From Devosia sp. (GTDB taxonomy: Bacteria; Pseudomonadota; Alphaproteobacteria; Rhizobiales; Devosiaceae), in contig NZ_JANQAH010000011.1 in assembly GCF_024707125.1 (NCBI RefSeq), forward strand, positions 806,001 through 870,000: a DNA stretch of 64,000 nucleotides. The letters are read 5' to 3'. Shown here piece after piece: positions 26,726 to 34,449 of the stretch; within the stretch, counting starts at the first letter, position 1; the number at the start of each line of letters is the position of its first letter. The position numbers were made by a program, and so were the translations under genes. A model generated the notes under the pieces. That model was not told where the DNA came from. It did no database searches and saw nothing but the letters and a program-made list of their open reading frames with translations.

Positions 26726-27892
26726 ATGCTGATTGGCAATGAACTGGCGGGCCTGACGGCCGGCATCGACGCGCTCTATCGCAGCACGCCGCGCAGCGAT
26801 GGCTTTTTGGACAAGGAAGGCCTGATCCCGGTCGCCATGGCCGAGGTCGAGCCGATCACGCTGCGCGACTATGCCGAGGCGCGGGAACGGCTCGAAGCCC
26901 TGGCAGTGCGCAATGCGGGCGAGGCGGAAACGCAGCTGCGTCGTGACTATGTCGCCGAAATGATCGACTCGCTGTTGGCCCTCGTGACCACCTTCGAGGA
27001 AAAGCCGATCAGCTTTTCTGACCGTGTGGCGCGGCAGATTCGGGTTGAGACGCAACTCGTGCCTGACGGGGAATTGGAAGGCTATCGCCAGACGATCCGC
27101 GAAAAGCTCGATGAGCTTGGCTATGCCGGCGGCAGCCTTACCGAGGATTTCAATCGCTGGGAAGCGCAGGCGCGGGTGCCGAAGGAGGCCGTTCTCGCGG
27201 AGCTGAAGGCGCTGATCCTTGAGGGCCGCGAGCGGGTGACGGCCACCATGTATCCCATGGCGCATGAATGGATGGAGCCAGAGGGCGTTACGGCCGTGCC
27301 GTTCTCGGCCTATTGCGACTATCCAACGCGAAAAGTGCTGTTGAACCTCGATTTTCCCTATACGCGGTTTTCGCTAAAACACCTCGCGACGCATGAAGTG
27401 TTTCCGGGGCACCTGGTGCACATGAACCTGCGCGAACGCTATGTCGCCGAGGGCAAGATGCCGCTCGATGGGGCGCAGGTGGTGACGAGTTCGGCCAGCA
27501 GCGCTTTGTTCGAAGGCATTGCCGACAATGGCATGTTCTTCCTCGATTGGGTCGATGGGCCCGAGGACGAATTGGGCGTTGCCCTGCAGCGTCTGAGGAG
27601 CGCCATGCGCTGCAATGCGGCCTGGATGATGCACGCGCAAGGGATGAGCCTTGATGAGATCGTGCCGATCATGGCCGACAAGGCGCTGCAGGACCCGGTG
27701 ACGGCGCGCTCGCGTCTCGCCTTCCTCAGCCACAACCTGCGCGCGCCGTTCGTCTATGCCTATTACGGGGGCGACATGGCCGTGCACGAGGTCTGGAAGA
27801 CGGTTGCGCCGGAAGAGCGCAAGGAATTCTGGAGCTTCCTCTACGACAACATGCATACGCCGACGACGCTGAAGAAATACTGGAAGGCATGA
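26726..27892 (+). CDS. short DUF885 family protein (putative metallopeptidase)
   Basis: 388-aa protein with the DUF885 zinc-site-like motif HEVFPGH at 223-229 (HExxPGH pattern) and downstream EGIADNG and DLYDNMHTPTTLKKYW-like C-terminal segment. Typical DUF885 proteins are 550-600 aa and exported; this one has no signal peptide and lacks a large N-terminal part, so it is a cytosolic short form. The ATG at 26726 with AGGAG eight bases upstream is preferred over a TTG at 26720. The gene ends in a strong terminator. Peptidase activity is inferred from the motif only. Confidence 0.75.
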   Translation: MLIGNELAGLTAGIDALYRSTPRSDGFLDKEGLIPVAMAEVEPITLRDYAEARERLEALAVRNAGEAETQLRRDYVAEMIDSLLALVTTFEEKPISFSDRVARQIRVETQLVPDGELEGYRQTIREKLDELGYAGGSLTEDFNRWEAQARVPKEAVLAELKALILEGRERVTATMYPMAHEWMEPEGVTAVPFSAYCDYPTRKVLLNLDFPYTRFSLKHLATHEVFPGHLVHMNLRERYVAEGKMPLDGAQVVTSSASSALFEGIADNGMFFLDWVDGPEDELGVALQRLRSAMRCNAAWMMHAQGMSLDEIVPIMADKALQDPVTARSRLAFLSHNLRAPFVYAYYGGDMAVHEVWKTVAPEERKEFWSFLYDNMHTPTTLKKYWKA

Positions 27893-27900
27893 CCGAATAG

Positions 27901-27939
27901 GAAAGGCCGGCGAGACCCAAAAAGTCTCGCCGGCCTTTC
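27901..27939. terminator. bidirectional intrinsic-type terminator
   Basis: Sixteen-base-pair perfect stem GAAAGGCCGGCGAGAC (27901-27916) with GTCTCGCCGGCCTTTC (27924-27939), loop CCAAAAA. The A/T ends of the stem (GAAA at left, TTTC at right) supply short U-rich tails on both strands. It lies between the convergent DUF885 and Bax-inhibitor-1 genes. Confidence 0.88.
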
Positions 27940-27961
27940 CCTTCAGGCGCCTGGAAGCGCT

Positions 27962-28684
27962 TTACTCTTCCGTCTGGCCGGTGAGGCTGAGGAGAAGCTG
28001 GAAGATGTTGATGAAGCTCAGATAGAGCGACAGCGCGCCCATGACGGCGAGCTTCTGATTGGCTTCAGAGCCATTGTTCTCGGCGAACTGTTCCTTGATG
28101 GTCTGGGTATCCCAGGCCGTGAGGCCGAGGAAGACAAGGATGCCGATAACCGAAACGGCGAATTGCAGCATGCTCGAGCCGAGGAAGATGTTGACGATCG
28201 AGGCGATGACGACGCCGATCAGACCCATGATCAGGAACGAGCCGAACTTGGTCAGGTCCGTCTTGGTGGTATAGCCGTAAAGGCTCATCGCGCCGAACAT
28301 GGCGGCCGAGATGAAGAAGGTGCGGGCAATGCTGGCGCCGGTGAAGACCAGGAAGATCGAGGCCATGGAGAGGCCCATGACGGCACAAAAAGCCCAAAAC
28401 ATGGTCTGTGCGGCGCCGGCCGAGATCGAATTGACCTTGAACGAGAAGAACATCACGAAGGCGAGCGGAGCGAACATCACCACCCATTTGAGCGGCGAAG
28501 AGAAGATCGGCACATAGAGCGCCGGGGTCGAGCCGACGAAGAAGGCAACGAGGCCGGTGATGACGAGGCCGAGGCCCATATAGTTGTAGACGCGCAGCAT
28601 GTGCTTGCGCAGGCCTTCATCGAAGGCGGCGCCGGACATGGTGGATGCCGGATTGCTCCAGCGCGATTGTGGCTGCAAAGCCAT
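27962..28684 (-). CDS. Bax inhibitor-1/YccA family membrane protein
   Basis: 240-aa integral inner-membrane protein with seven predicted hydrophobic segments starting near residue 35 (MGLGLVITGLVAFFVGST) and ending with YLSFINIFQLLLSL. The string FLGLTAWDTQTIKEQF is a hallmark of the BI-1 family and holds the acidic residues of its proposed pH/calcium sensor. The family is linked to calcium leak or membrane-protein quality control through FtsH. Single gene, terminated convergently with the DUF885 gene. Confidence 0.94.
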   Translation of the reverse strand: MALQPQSRWSNPASTMSGAAFDEGLRKHMLRVYNYMGLGLVITGLVAFFVGSTPALYVPIFSSPLKWVVMFAPLAFVMFFSFKVNSISAGAAQTMFWAFCAVMGLSMASIFLVFTGASIARTFFISAAMFGAMSLYGYTTKTDLTKFGSFLIMGLIGVVIASIVNIFLGSSMLQFAVSVIGILVFLGLTAWDTQTIKEQFAENNGSEANQKLAVMGALSLYLSFINIFQLLLSLTGQTEE

Positions 28685-28696
28685 CGTCAGTCTCCG

Positions 28697-29458
28697 TCAG
28701 TATAGGGAATCGAAAAGGGAGCCGGCGGCGCGGGATACCTCGCCGGGCGGAGCGCTCGCAACGAGCGCATAGGCTATGTCGCCGAACTGCCAATAAGCAG
28801 TTGTCGTATCGTCGACATGGCGCGTGGAGGGACGCTCCACGATGAACTGGCCCGGACGCGCCGCAAAGAGCGACACGGCACCGAGATCGCCGGCATTGAC
28901 GGCAAGCTCGACACTAGGGCCGAAATGGGAGGGATAGACCTGCACATCGGTCACCGACCAGCCGGCCGGGAGCTTGGGCATGCGGATGGCGGTTTCGGCG
29001 AGGAGTTCGGCGGGATCGTAATCGGTGACGCGCGGCTGCGAATGCATGCCGGCGCGGAGGGCCGTGATGTGGTGGGCTTCGACGGCGGCGGTGACATATT
29101 CCGGAACGCTGCTCGAAGCCTGAGCCGGCAAGGTGCCAATCTGGCTATGCGCGATCCAGCCGGCGCTGAGGAGGAAGGACGCAGCGGCGAGCGGACGGAG
29201 GCGGCGGAAAAACTGGCCACGATGGAGGCGCCCTTCGAGGCGGCGGGCGACGTCGCTGGTGGCTGGCATGGGCGGGACTTCGTCGCCGGCAAGGGCGAGG
29301 CGCAGTTCGTCGCGCATGCGCAGGTCCGTCATCACCTGGGCGGCGATATCGGGATGCTGGGAGAGCCAGTGTTCGATTTCGATACGGCGCGAGACGTCGA
29401 GCTGATCATCGACATAGGCCGCCAGTTCCAGGGGGTCGACTGTTTCAATGTTCCGCAT
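28697..29458 (-). CDS. anti-sigma factor (membrane-anchored, no zinc motif)
   Basis: 253-aa protein directly downstream of an ECF sigma factor gene; the start ATG overlaps the sigma stop codon (TAATG). N-terminal ~90 residues (ELAAYVDDQLDVSRRIEIEHWLS region) resemble anti-sigma domains that bind ECF sigma factors. One membrane helix follows at about residues 85-105 (LAAASFLLSAGWIAH), with a periplasmic C-terminal domain. There are no cysteines, so the zinc-binding HxxxCxxC motif of ZAS proteins is absent. Role inferred from gene order and topology. Confidence 0.85.
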   Translation of the reverse strand: MRNIETVDPLELAAYVDDQLDVSRRIEIEHWLSQHPDIAAQVMTDLRMRDELRLALAGDEVPPMPATSDVARRLEGRLHRGQFFRRLRPLAAASFLLSAGWIAHSQIGTLPAQASSSVPEYVTAAVEAHHITALRAGMHSQPRVTDYDPAELLAETAIRMPKLPAGWSVTDVQVYPSHFGPSVELAVNAGDLGAVSLFAARPGQFIVERPSTRHVDDTTTAYWQFGDIAYALVASAPPGEVSRAAGSLFDSLY

Positions 29459-29976
29459 TATTCGCCTCCTTTGATCAGTCTCAGTGCCGGTCCGCTTTCC
29501 CAGCGCCGCAGGGCCTCCCGTCCGCGGGAAATACGCGACATCACCGTGCCCGCCGGCACGCCCAGCACCGCGGCCGCCTCCTCGTAGCTGAGGCCTTCGA
29601 TGGTCACCAGATGCATGGCCTCGCGCTGCTCGTCGGGCAGCGTATCGAAGGCACGGCGCACCTGATTGAGCCGGACGCTGTCGAGCTGGTTGGGCGGCAG
29701 GCTTTCGGCGGTTTGCGCGGCAAAATCCCGATCGCGGGCAGCCGCGCTCTTGCCGGAACGAACGCGGTCGATGTGCAGGTTGTGCACGATGGACATCAGC
29801 CAACCGCGCAGGTTCCCCGCAAGATTGTAGGTGACGCTGCGCTCCATGGCCCGCACCAGCGCATCATGCACGAGATCCTCGGCATCGGTCGGATGCCGCG
29901 TCAGGCTCAGCGCATAGCGGCGCAGAGCCGGAAGCTCCTTCATGACCTCGGATTTGTGGGGTTTGGGCGGGACCAT
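29458..29976 (-). CDS. ECF-type RNA polymerase sigma factor
   Basis: 172-aa sigma factor. Region 2: LPALRRYALSLTRHPTDAEDLVHDALVRAM and LRGWLMSIVHNLHIDR. Region 4: LPDEQREAMHLVTIEGLSYEEAAAVLGV followed by PAGTVMSRISRGREALRR, the recognition helix. Region 3 is absent, as in ECF factors. Start is uncertain: ATG 29976 has no visible Shine-Dalgarno, ATG 29943 (MKELPAL) has GAGG close by. Co-transcribed with the anti-sigma gene. A GGAAGC-N14-GTCCGT-type element lies upstream but is only a weak autoregulation candidate. Confidence 0.92.
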   Translation of the reverse strand: MVPPKPHKSEVMKELPALRRYALSLTRHPTDAEDLVHDALVRAMERSVTYNLAGNLRGWLMSIVHNLHIDRVRSGKSAAARDRDFAAQTAESLPPNQLDSVRLNQVRRAFDTLPDEQREAMHLVTIEGLSYEEAAAVLGVPAGTVMSRISRGREALRRWESGPALRLIKGGE

Positions 29977-30072
29977 AAGCTATATACGGACAAAACCGCC
30001 CGGCGCTTCCATGCCGGCAAAGAAAAAACTTACGTGGTCTTAGTCATCGCGTGGACAGCCTCGACCTCGATT

Positions 30073-30140
30073 GTCATCCCGGCGAAGGCCGGGATCCATC
30101 TTGAGATCTCAGGATGGGCCCCGGCCTTCGCCGGGGTGAC
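30073..30140. repeat. REP-like palindromic element
   Basis: Left arm GTCATCCCGGCGAAGGCCGG (from 30073) pairs with right arm CCGGCCTTCGCCGGGGTGAC (to 30140), around a central GAGATCTC palindrome. Same design as 10232-10294 (GTCATCCC ... GTGAC or ATGAC ends) but different internal sequence. It lies in the gap between the ECF sigma gene and the convergent-side end of the TetR gene. Confidence 0.75.
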
Positions 30141-30165
30141 AGCCGGTGGGGGAGAAACTGTCGTG

Positions 30166-30777
30166 CTAAGCCGAGGCCAATTGGGCCTCGGGCGTCGGCT
30201 CGCAGACGCCGGGCTCAAAGAGATCAAGCAACTGGCCGGCATAGAGGTCGAGATCGATCGTCGCGTCATGCGCCCATTGCAGGAGGCCGCTTTCGAGTGC
30301 GCCGGAAATGGCCGTGGCGACGACGCCGGGATCGAAGGACTTGAAGGCGCCCCGATCTTGCCCGGCCGTCAGGGTGCCAACGAGCCAATCCTTCTGTTCG
30401 CGCCAGACGGCGAGGTGGTCTGAAACCTCCGAGCCCCCTGCCCCTGTGGACGCCAGATGGCGCAGGGCCAGCACTTCGGCGCGGTGTTTTCGCACATAGG
30501 TCAGGTGGCCGGTGACGAAGGCGGAGACGCGCTGCCATTCATCGTCGAGCGCTTCGGCATCGGCAATGACGGCGGCCACCATGCGCTCCCGGACGCTGGC
30601 AAGGACGGCATCGAAGAGGCCGTCCTTGCTGGCGAAATAGTAGCAGATGATGCCCTTGGCGACTTTGGCCTCGGACGCCACCCGCGAGAGCGAGGTGCCG
30701 GCAACGCCATCGCGCACCAGCACCGTGATCGTGCAATCGATGATGTGCCTGCGTCGCTGTGCTTCGAGGGACTTCAT
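30166..30777 (-). CDS. TetR/AcrR family transcriptional regulator (BetI-like)
   Basis: 203-aa regulator. The N-terminal helix-turn-helix is AGTSLSRVASEAKVAKGIIC followed by YYFASKDGLFDAVL, a pattern close to BetI and RutR. The C-terminal all-helical domain would bind an effector. It is the last gene of the third importer operon, 17 bases after the double ATPase, an arrangement that allows the regulator to follow the expression of the transporter. Ligand unknown. Confidence 0.9.
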   Translation of the reverse strand: MKSLEAQRRRHIIDCTITVLVRDGVAGTSLSRVASEAKVAKGIICYYFASKDGLFDAVLASVRERMVAAVIADAEALDDEWQRVSAFVTGHLTYVRKHRAEVLALRHLASTGAGGSEVSDHLAVWREQKDWLVGTLTAGQDRGAFKSFDPGVVATAISGALESGLLQWAHDATIDLDLYAGQLLDLFEPGVCEPTPEAQLASA

Positions 30778-30794
30778 CTTTTGCCTGGCCTCGC

Positions 30795-32435
30795 TCAGGC
30801 GACCTTGGAGATGTCTGGAACAGCGTCCAGGAGCATTCTCGTATAGTCGGCCTGTGGACTGTCGAAGATCGCGTCTGTCGGCCCGCGCTCGACGAGAACC
30901 CCGTTGTGGAGCACGCCCACCGAGGTCGACATCTGGCGCACGACGGCGAGGTTGTGGCTGATGAGGAGATAGGTGAGCCCGAATTCGGACTGCAATTCGC
31001 TCATCAGGTCCAGCACCTGCGCCTGCACCGAGACGTCGAGCGCCGAGGTCGGCTCGTCGCAGACGATGAATTCGGGCCGGCTCGACAGGGCCCGGGCAAT
31101 GGCGATGCGCTGGCGCTGACCGCCCGAGAACTCATGCGGGAATTTACGCATGACGGAGGGATCGAGGCGCACCTTGTTGAGCAATTCGGCGACCCGATGC
31201 TCGACTTCGGTCTTGTTGCGCGCGAGCCCGAGCGTGCGCATGGGCTCGGCGATGATGTCCTTGACCCGCCAGCGCGGATTGAGGCTGGCATAGGGGTCCT
31301 GGAAAATCATCTGTACGCGCTTGCGGCGTTCCTGATGGCCAACGCCGCCAGCCCAGATATCGTGGCCATCGACGGTGATATGGCCCGAGGACGGACGCAC
31401 GAGGCCAACAATCATCTTGGCGCAGGTCGACTTGCCCGAGCCGCTTTCGCCCACGAGGCCAAAGGTCTGGCCCTTGGGAATCGAAAAGCTGACATCGCTG
31501 ACGGCCCGGAACATTTCGACCTTGCCGGGAAGCAGTTTGGTAAAGCTGCCGCGGCCGAGTTCGAAATCGCGGACGAGGTTTTTCACCTGCACATAGGCGC
31601 CATCGTCATTGGCTGGCGCCGGTGTGTCGATATGGCCCTCTTTGCGCTCGATTGTGGGGATCGAGTCGATGAGTTTGACTGTATAGGGCTCGCGCGGGCG
31701 GCGGATGATGTCGCCCACCGTGCCCGTCTCGACCACCTTGCCCTGATGCATCACCACCAAGCGGTCGGCCGTCTGGGCGATGACGCCCATATCGTGGGTG
31801 ATGAGCATGACGGCTGCGCCATGATTGGAGCAGAGCTTTTTCAGCACCTTGATGATCTGGGCCTGTACCGAGACGTCGAGGGCCGAGGTCGGTTCGTCGG
31901 CAATGATCAGTTCGGGCTCGGCGGCGATGGCGAGGGCGATGACCACGCGCTGCCGCATGCCGCCCGAGAACTGGTGCGGGTAGGAGTCGATACGCTCGGC
32001 GGCCTTGGGAATGCCGGCCTCGGTGAGAAGATCGATGGCCTTCTGCCGCGCTTCGTCCTCGCCAAGAGGCAGGTGCGTGCGGATGGTCTGGACCAGCTGT
32101 TGGCCCACCGTATAGAGCGGGTTGAGGCTCGTCAGCGGGTCCTGAAACACCATGCCGATGCGCTTGCCGCGCAACTTGGCTTTCTCTGGCTCGTCGAGAT
32201 TGTCGATGCGCTCGCCCTTGAGGCGGATTTCGCCGCTCGAAATGCGGCCGGGCCGCTCGATAAGGCCGATGACGGCTGACCCCGTCATCGACTTGCCGGC
32301 GCCCGATTCCCCGACAACGCCGACGACTTCGCCGGGCATGATGTCGAAGGAGACACCGTCCACCGCGCGGAACACCTCGTCGTGGAACGGGAAGTCGACG
32401 ACGAGATCTCTAATGGAAAGAACAGGTGTGGTCAT
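30795..32435 (-). CDS. double ABC transporter ATP-binding protein (DppD-DppF fusion)
   Basis: 546-aa ATPase with two complete cassettes. First: Walker A GESGAGKSMTG, signature [20 protein letters not shown], Walker B LIIADEPTSALD. Second: Walker A GESGSGKSTCAKMI, signature FSGGQRQRIAIARALSSRPE, Walker B FIVCDEPTSALD. This intact fusion shows what the frameshifted protein at 6195-7891 should look like. The start overlaps the upstream permease stop (TGATG). It energises the importer formed with the permeases at 32435 and 33399. Confidence 0.95.
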   Translation of the reverse strand: MTTPVLSIRDLVVDFPFHDEVFRAVDGVSFDIMPGEVVGVVGESGAGKSMTGSAVIGLIERPGRISSGEIRLKGERIDNLDEPEKAKLRGKRIGMVFQDPLTSLNPLYTVGQQLVQTIRTHLPLGEDEARQKAIDLLTEAGIPKAAERIDSYPHQFSGGMRQRVVIALAIAAEPELIIADEPTSALDVSVQAQIIKVLKKLCSNHGAAVMLITHDMGVIAQTADRLVVMHQGKVVETGTVGDIIRRPREPYTVKLIDSIPTIERKEGHIDTPAPANDDGAYVQVKNLVRDFELGRGSFTKLLPGKVEMFRAVSDVSFSIPKGQTFGLVGESGSGKSTCAKMIVGLVRPSSGHITVDGHDIWAGGVGHQERRKRVQMIFQDPYASLNPRWRVKDIIAEPMRTLGLARNKTEVEHRVAELLNKVRLDPSVMRKFPHEFSGGQRQRIAIARALSSRPEFIVCDEPTSALDVSVQAQVLDLMSELQSEFGLTYLLISHNLAVVRQMSTSVGVLHNGVLVERGPTDAIFDSPQADYTRMLLDAVPDISKVA

Positions 32436-33394
32436 CAGCGCAACTTCGGATTGAGGGCGTCGCGCAGCCAGTCACCCAGCAGGTTGACCGAGAGCGCCAG
32501 CAGCACCAGCGTGATCGCGGGGAAGAGCAGGATCCACCACTCTCCGGAGAAGAGGAATTGCTGGCCGATACGGATCAGCGTTCCCAATGAGGGCTGGGTC
32601 GGGGGCACGCCGACGCCGAGATAGCTCAGCGTTGCTTCCTCGATGATGGCGAGCGCGAGGCCAATGGTGCCGATGACGAGCACCGGGCCGACGACATTGG
32701 GCAGCACATGGCGGAGGAGGATGATGAACGGATTGACGCCCAGAATGCGCGCCGCCGCCACATAATCCTTCTGCCGCTCGACCATGGTTGCGCCGCGAAC
32801 CGTGCGGGCAAACTGCGCCCAATTGGCCAGGCCGATGGCGATGATGAGCACCCAAATGGCCGCGCCTTCCTGCTGGTTGGGCGGAATGATGCCGCGGGCA
32901 ACACCGAAGATCAGGAGGGCAATGAGGATGGCGGGGAACGAGAGCTGCACATCAGCGACGCGCATGATCACGGCGTCGACGAGACCGCCAACATAGCCGG
33001 CGACAAGCCCAAGCCCGACACCCATGACCATGGCAAAGAGCGTCGCCATGGCCCCGACGAAGAGCGAAACGCGAAGACCATGCATGATGGTCGAGAGCAC
33101 GTCGCGGCCCTGATTGTCGGTGCCGAGCGCAAAATAGCTGCCCGCCATCGAGGTCGAATTGGGCGGCGTAAAGCCGTCCATGAGGTTGAGAGTCGCCGGA
33201 TTGAACGGATTGTAGGGCGCCAGCAGCGGGGCAAAGACCGCCATGACAATGAGCAGGAATGCGACAATGGAGGCGACCACTGTCACCGGCGAGCGGCGAT
33301 AGGACCAGACCATGTCGGAGCGGAGGAAGGTCTTCCAGCGCGACGTCTTGGCAGCGGAAACCGGCTGCTCGGGGGAATGGGGCAGATCGGTCAC
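32435..33394 (-). CDS. ABC transporter permease (DppC type)
   Basis: 319-aa inner-membrane permease. Start is GTG at 33394 with a full GGAGG seven bases upstream. A cytoplasmic N-terminus of ~35 residues precedes helix VVASIVAFLLIVMAVFAPLL; the core begins LGTDNQGRDVLSTIMHGLR, with EAA-loop AARILGVNPFIILLRHVLPN and the usual LGDWLRDALNPKLR end. Encoded four bases after the DppB-type permease. Confidence 0.93.
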   Translation of the reverse strand: MTDLPHSPEQPVSAAKTSRWKTFLRSDMVWSYRRSPVTVVASIVAFLLIVMAVFAPLLAPYNPFNPATLNLMDGFTPPNSTSMAGSYFALGTDNQGRDVLSTIMHGLRVSLFVGAMATLFAMVMGVGLGLVAGYVGGLVDAVIMRVADVQLSFPAILIALLIFGVARGIIPPNQQEGAAIWVLIIAIGLANWAQFARTVRGATMVERQKDYVAAARILGVNPFIILLRHVLPNVVGPVLVIGTIGLALAIIEEATLSYLGVGVPPTQPSLGTLIRIGQQFLFSGEWWILLFPAITLVLLALSVNLLGDWLRDALNPKLR

Positions 33395-33398
33395 GATG

Positions 33399-34379
33399 CT
33401 ACCTCCCGGATTTGGCGCCGTCGCGCAGGCGCGGATCGACGATGAAATAGAGGATGTCGACGATGAGGTTGATGATCACAAAAACCAGCGCGACGAAGAC
33501 GAGGTAGGCGGCCATGACAGGCACGTCGACCGCGGCCACGGAATTGACGAAGAGCGAACCGACTCCCGGCCACTGGAACACCGTTTCGGTGATGATGGCG
33601 AAGGCGATGACGGAGCCGAGCTGCAGGCCGGTAATGGTGATCACCGGCACCATGGTGTTTTTCAGCGCATGGCCGAAATTGATCGCCCGCGAGCTGAGAC
33701 CGCGGGCCCGGGCGAAGCGGATATAGTCGGTGCGGAGCACCTCCATCATTTCCGCGCGCACGAGACGCATGATCAGCGTCAACTGGAAGAGCGAGAGGGT
33801 GATGGCGGGCAGGATCAGCGAACGAAGGCCTGATTGAGTAAGCAGACCCGTGCGCCACCAGCCGATCTGGATGACCTCGCCGCGCCCAAAGGACGGCAGC
33901 CATTTCAGCTCGACGGCGAAGACATAGATGAGCCCGATGCCGATGAGAAAGGTCGGTAGCGACACACCGATCAGCGACAGGGTCATGATGACACCGGTCG
34001 AAAAGGCGCGCTGCTTGAGCGCGGTATAGACGCCGAGGAAAACGCCGAAGACGAGCGCGATGATCGAGGAGGCGATGGCCAACTCGATGGTTGCCGGCAG
34101 GCGTTCGAGGATCAGCTGGCTGACCGGCTGCTGCAGGCGATAGGACACGCCGAACTGGCCCTGCAGGGCGTTGACCACGAAGTGGTAGAACTGGACGTAG
34201 AAGGGCTGGTTGAGCCCGAGGCGTTCGCGCGCCTCTTCATAGTCGGCCATGGTCGCATCCTGGCTGAGCAGGTTGGCCAGGGGATCGCCGACATAGCGGA
34301 AGACAAGGAAGGCAATAAACGCCACGACAAGCATGACGATGACGGACTGAAGCAGCCGTCGGGCGATAAAGGCAAGCAT
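33399..34379 (-). CDS. ABC transporter permease (DppB type)
   Basis: 326-aa inner-membrane permease: MLAFIARRLLQSVIVMLVVA, GDPLANLLSQDATMADYE, EAA-loop RFARARGLSSRAINFGHALK, C-terminal DPRLRDGAKSGR. Lies downstream of the binding-protein gene after a strong stem-loop and upstream of the DppC-type permease. Confidence 0.93.
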   Translation of the reverse strand: MLAFIARRLLQSVIVMLVVAFIAFLVFRYVGDPLANLLSQDATMADYEEARERLGLNQPFYVQFYHFVVNALQGQFGVSYRLQQPVSQLILERLPATIELAIASSIIALVFGVFLGVYTALKQRAFSTGVIMTLSLIGVSLPTFLIGIGLIYVFAVELKWLPSFGRGEVIQIGWWRTGLLTQSGLRSLILPAITLSLFQLTLIMRLVRAEMMEVLRTDYIRFARARGLSSRAINFGHALKNTMVPVITITGLQLGSVIAFAIITETVFQWPGVGSLFVNSVAAVDVPVMAAYLVFVALVFVIINLIVDILYFIVDPRLRDGAKSGR

Positions 34380-34396
34380 GGGCGCCCCTCAAAAGG

Positions 34397-34436
34397 CGGG
34401 CCGCCGCGAGAGCGTACAACTCCACGCGGCGGCCCG
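34397..34436 (-). promoter_or_regulatory. intergenic stem-loop after binding-protein gene
   Basis: CGGGCCGCCGCG (34397-34408) pairs perfectly with CGCGGCGGCCCG (34425-34436), a 12-base-pair GC stem with a 16-base loop, between the binding-protein stop and the DppB-type permease start. No U tract. It is the third such hairpin found directly after a binding-protein gene in this window. Confidence 0.7.
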
Positions 34437-34449
34437 GTATTTCAGCGCT

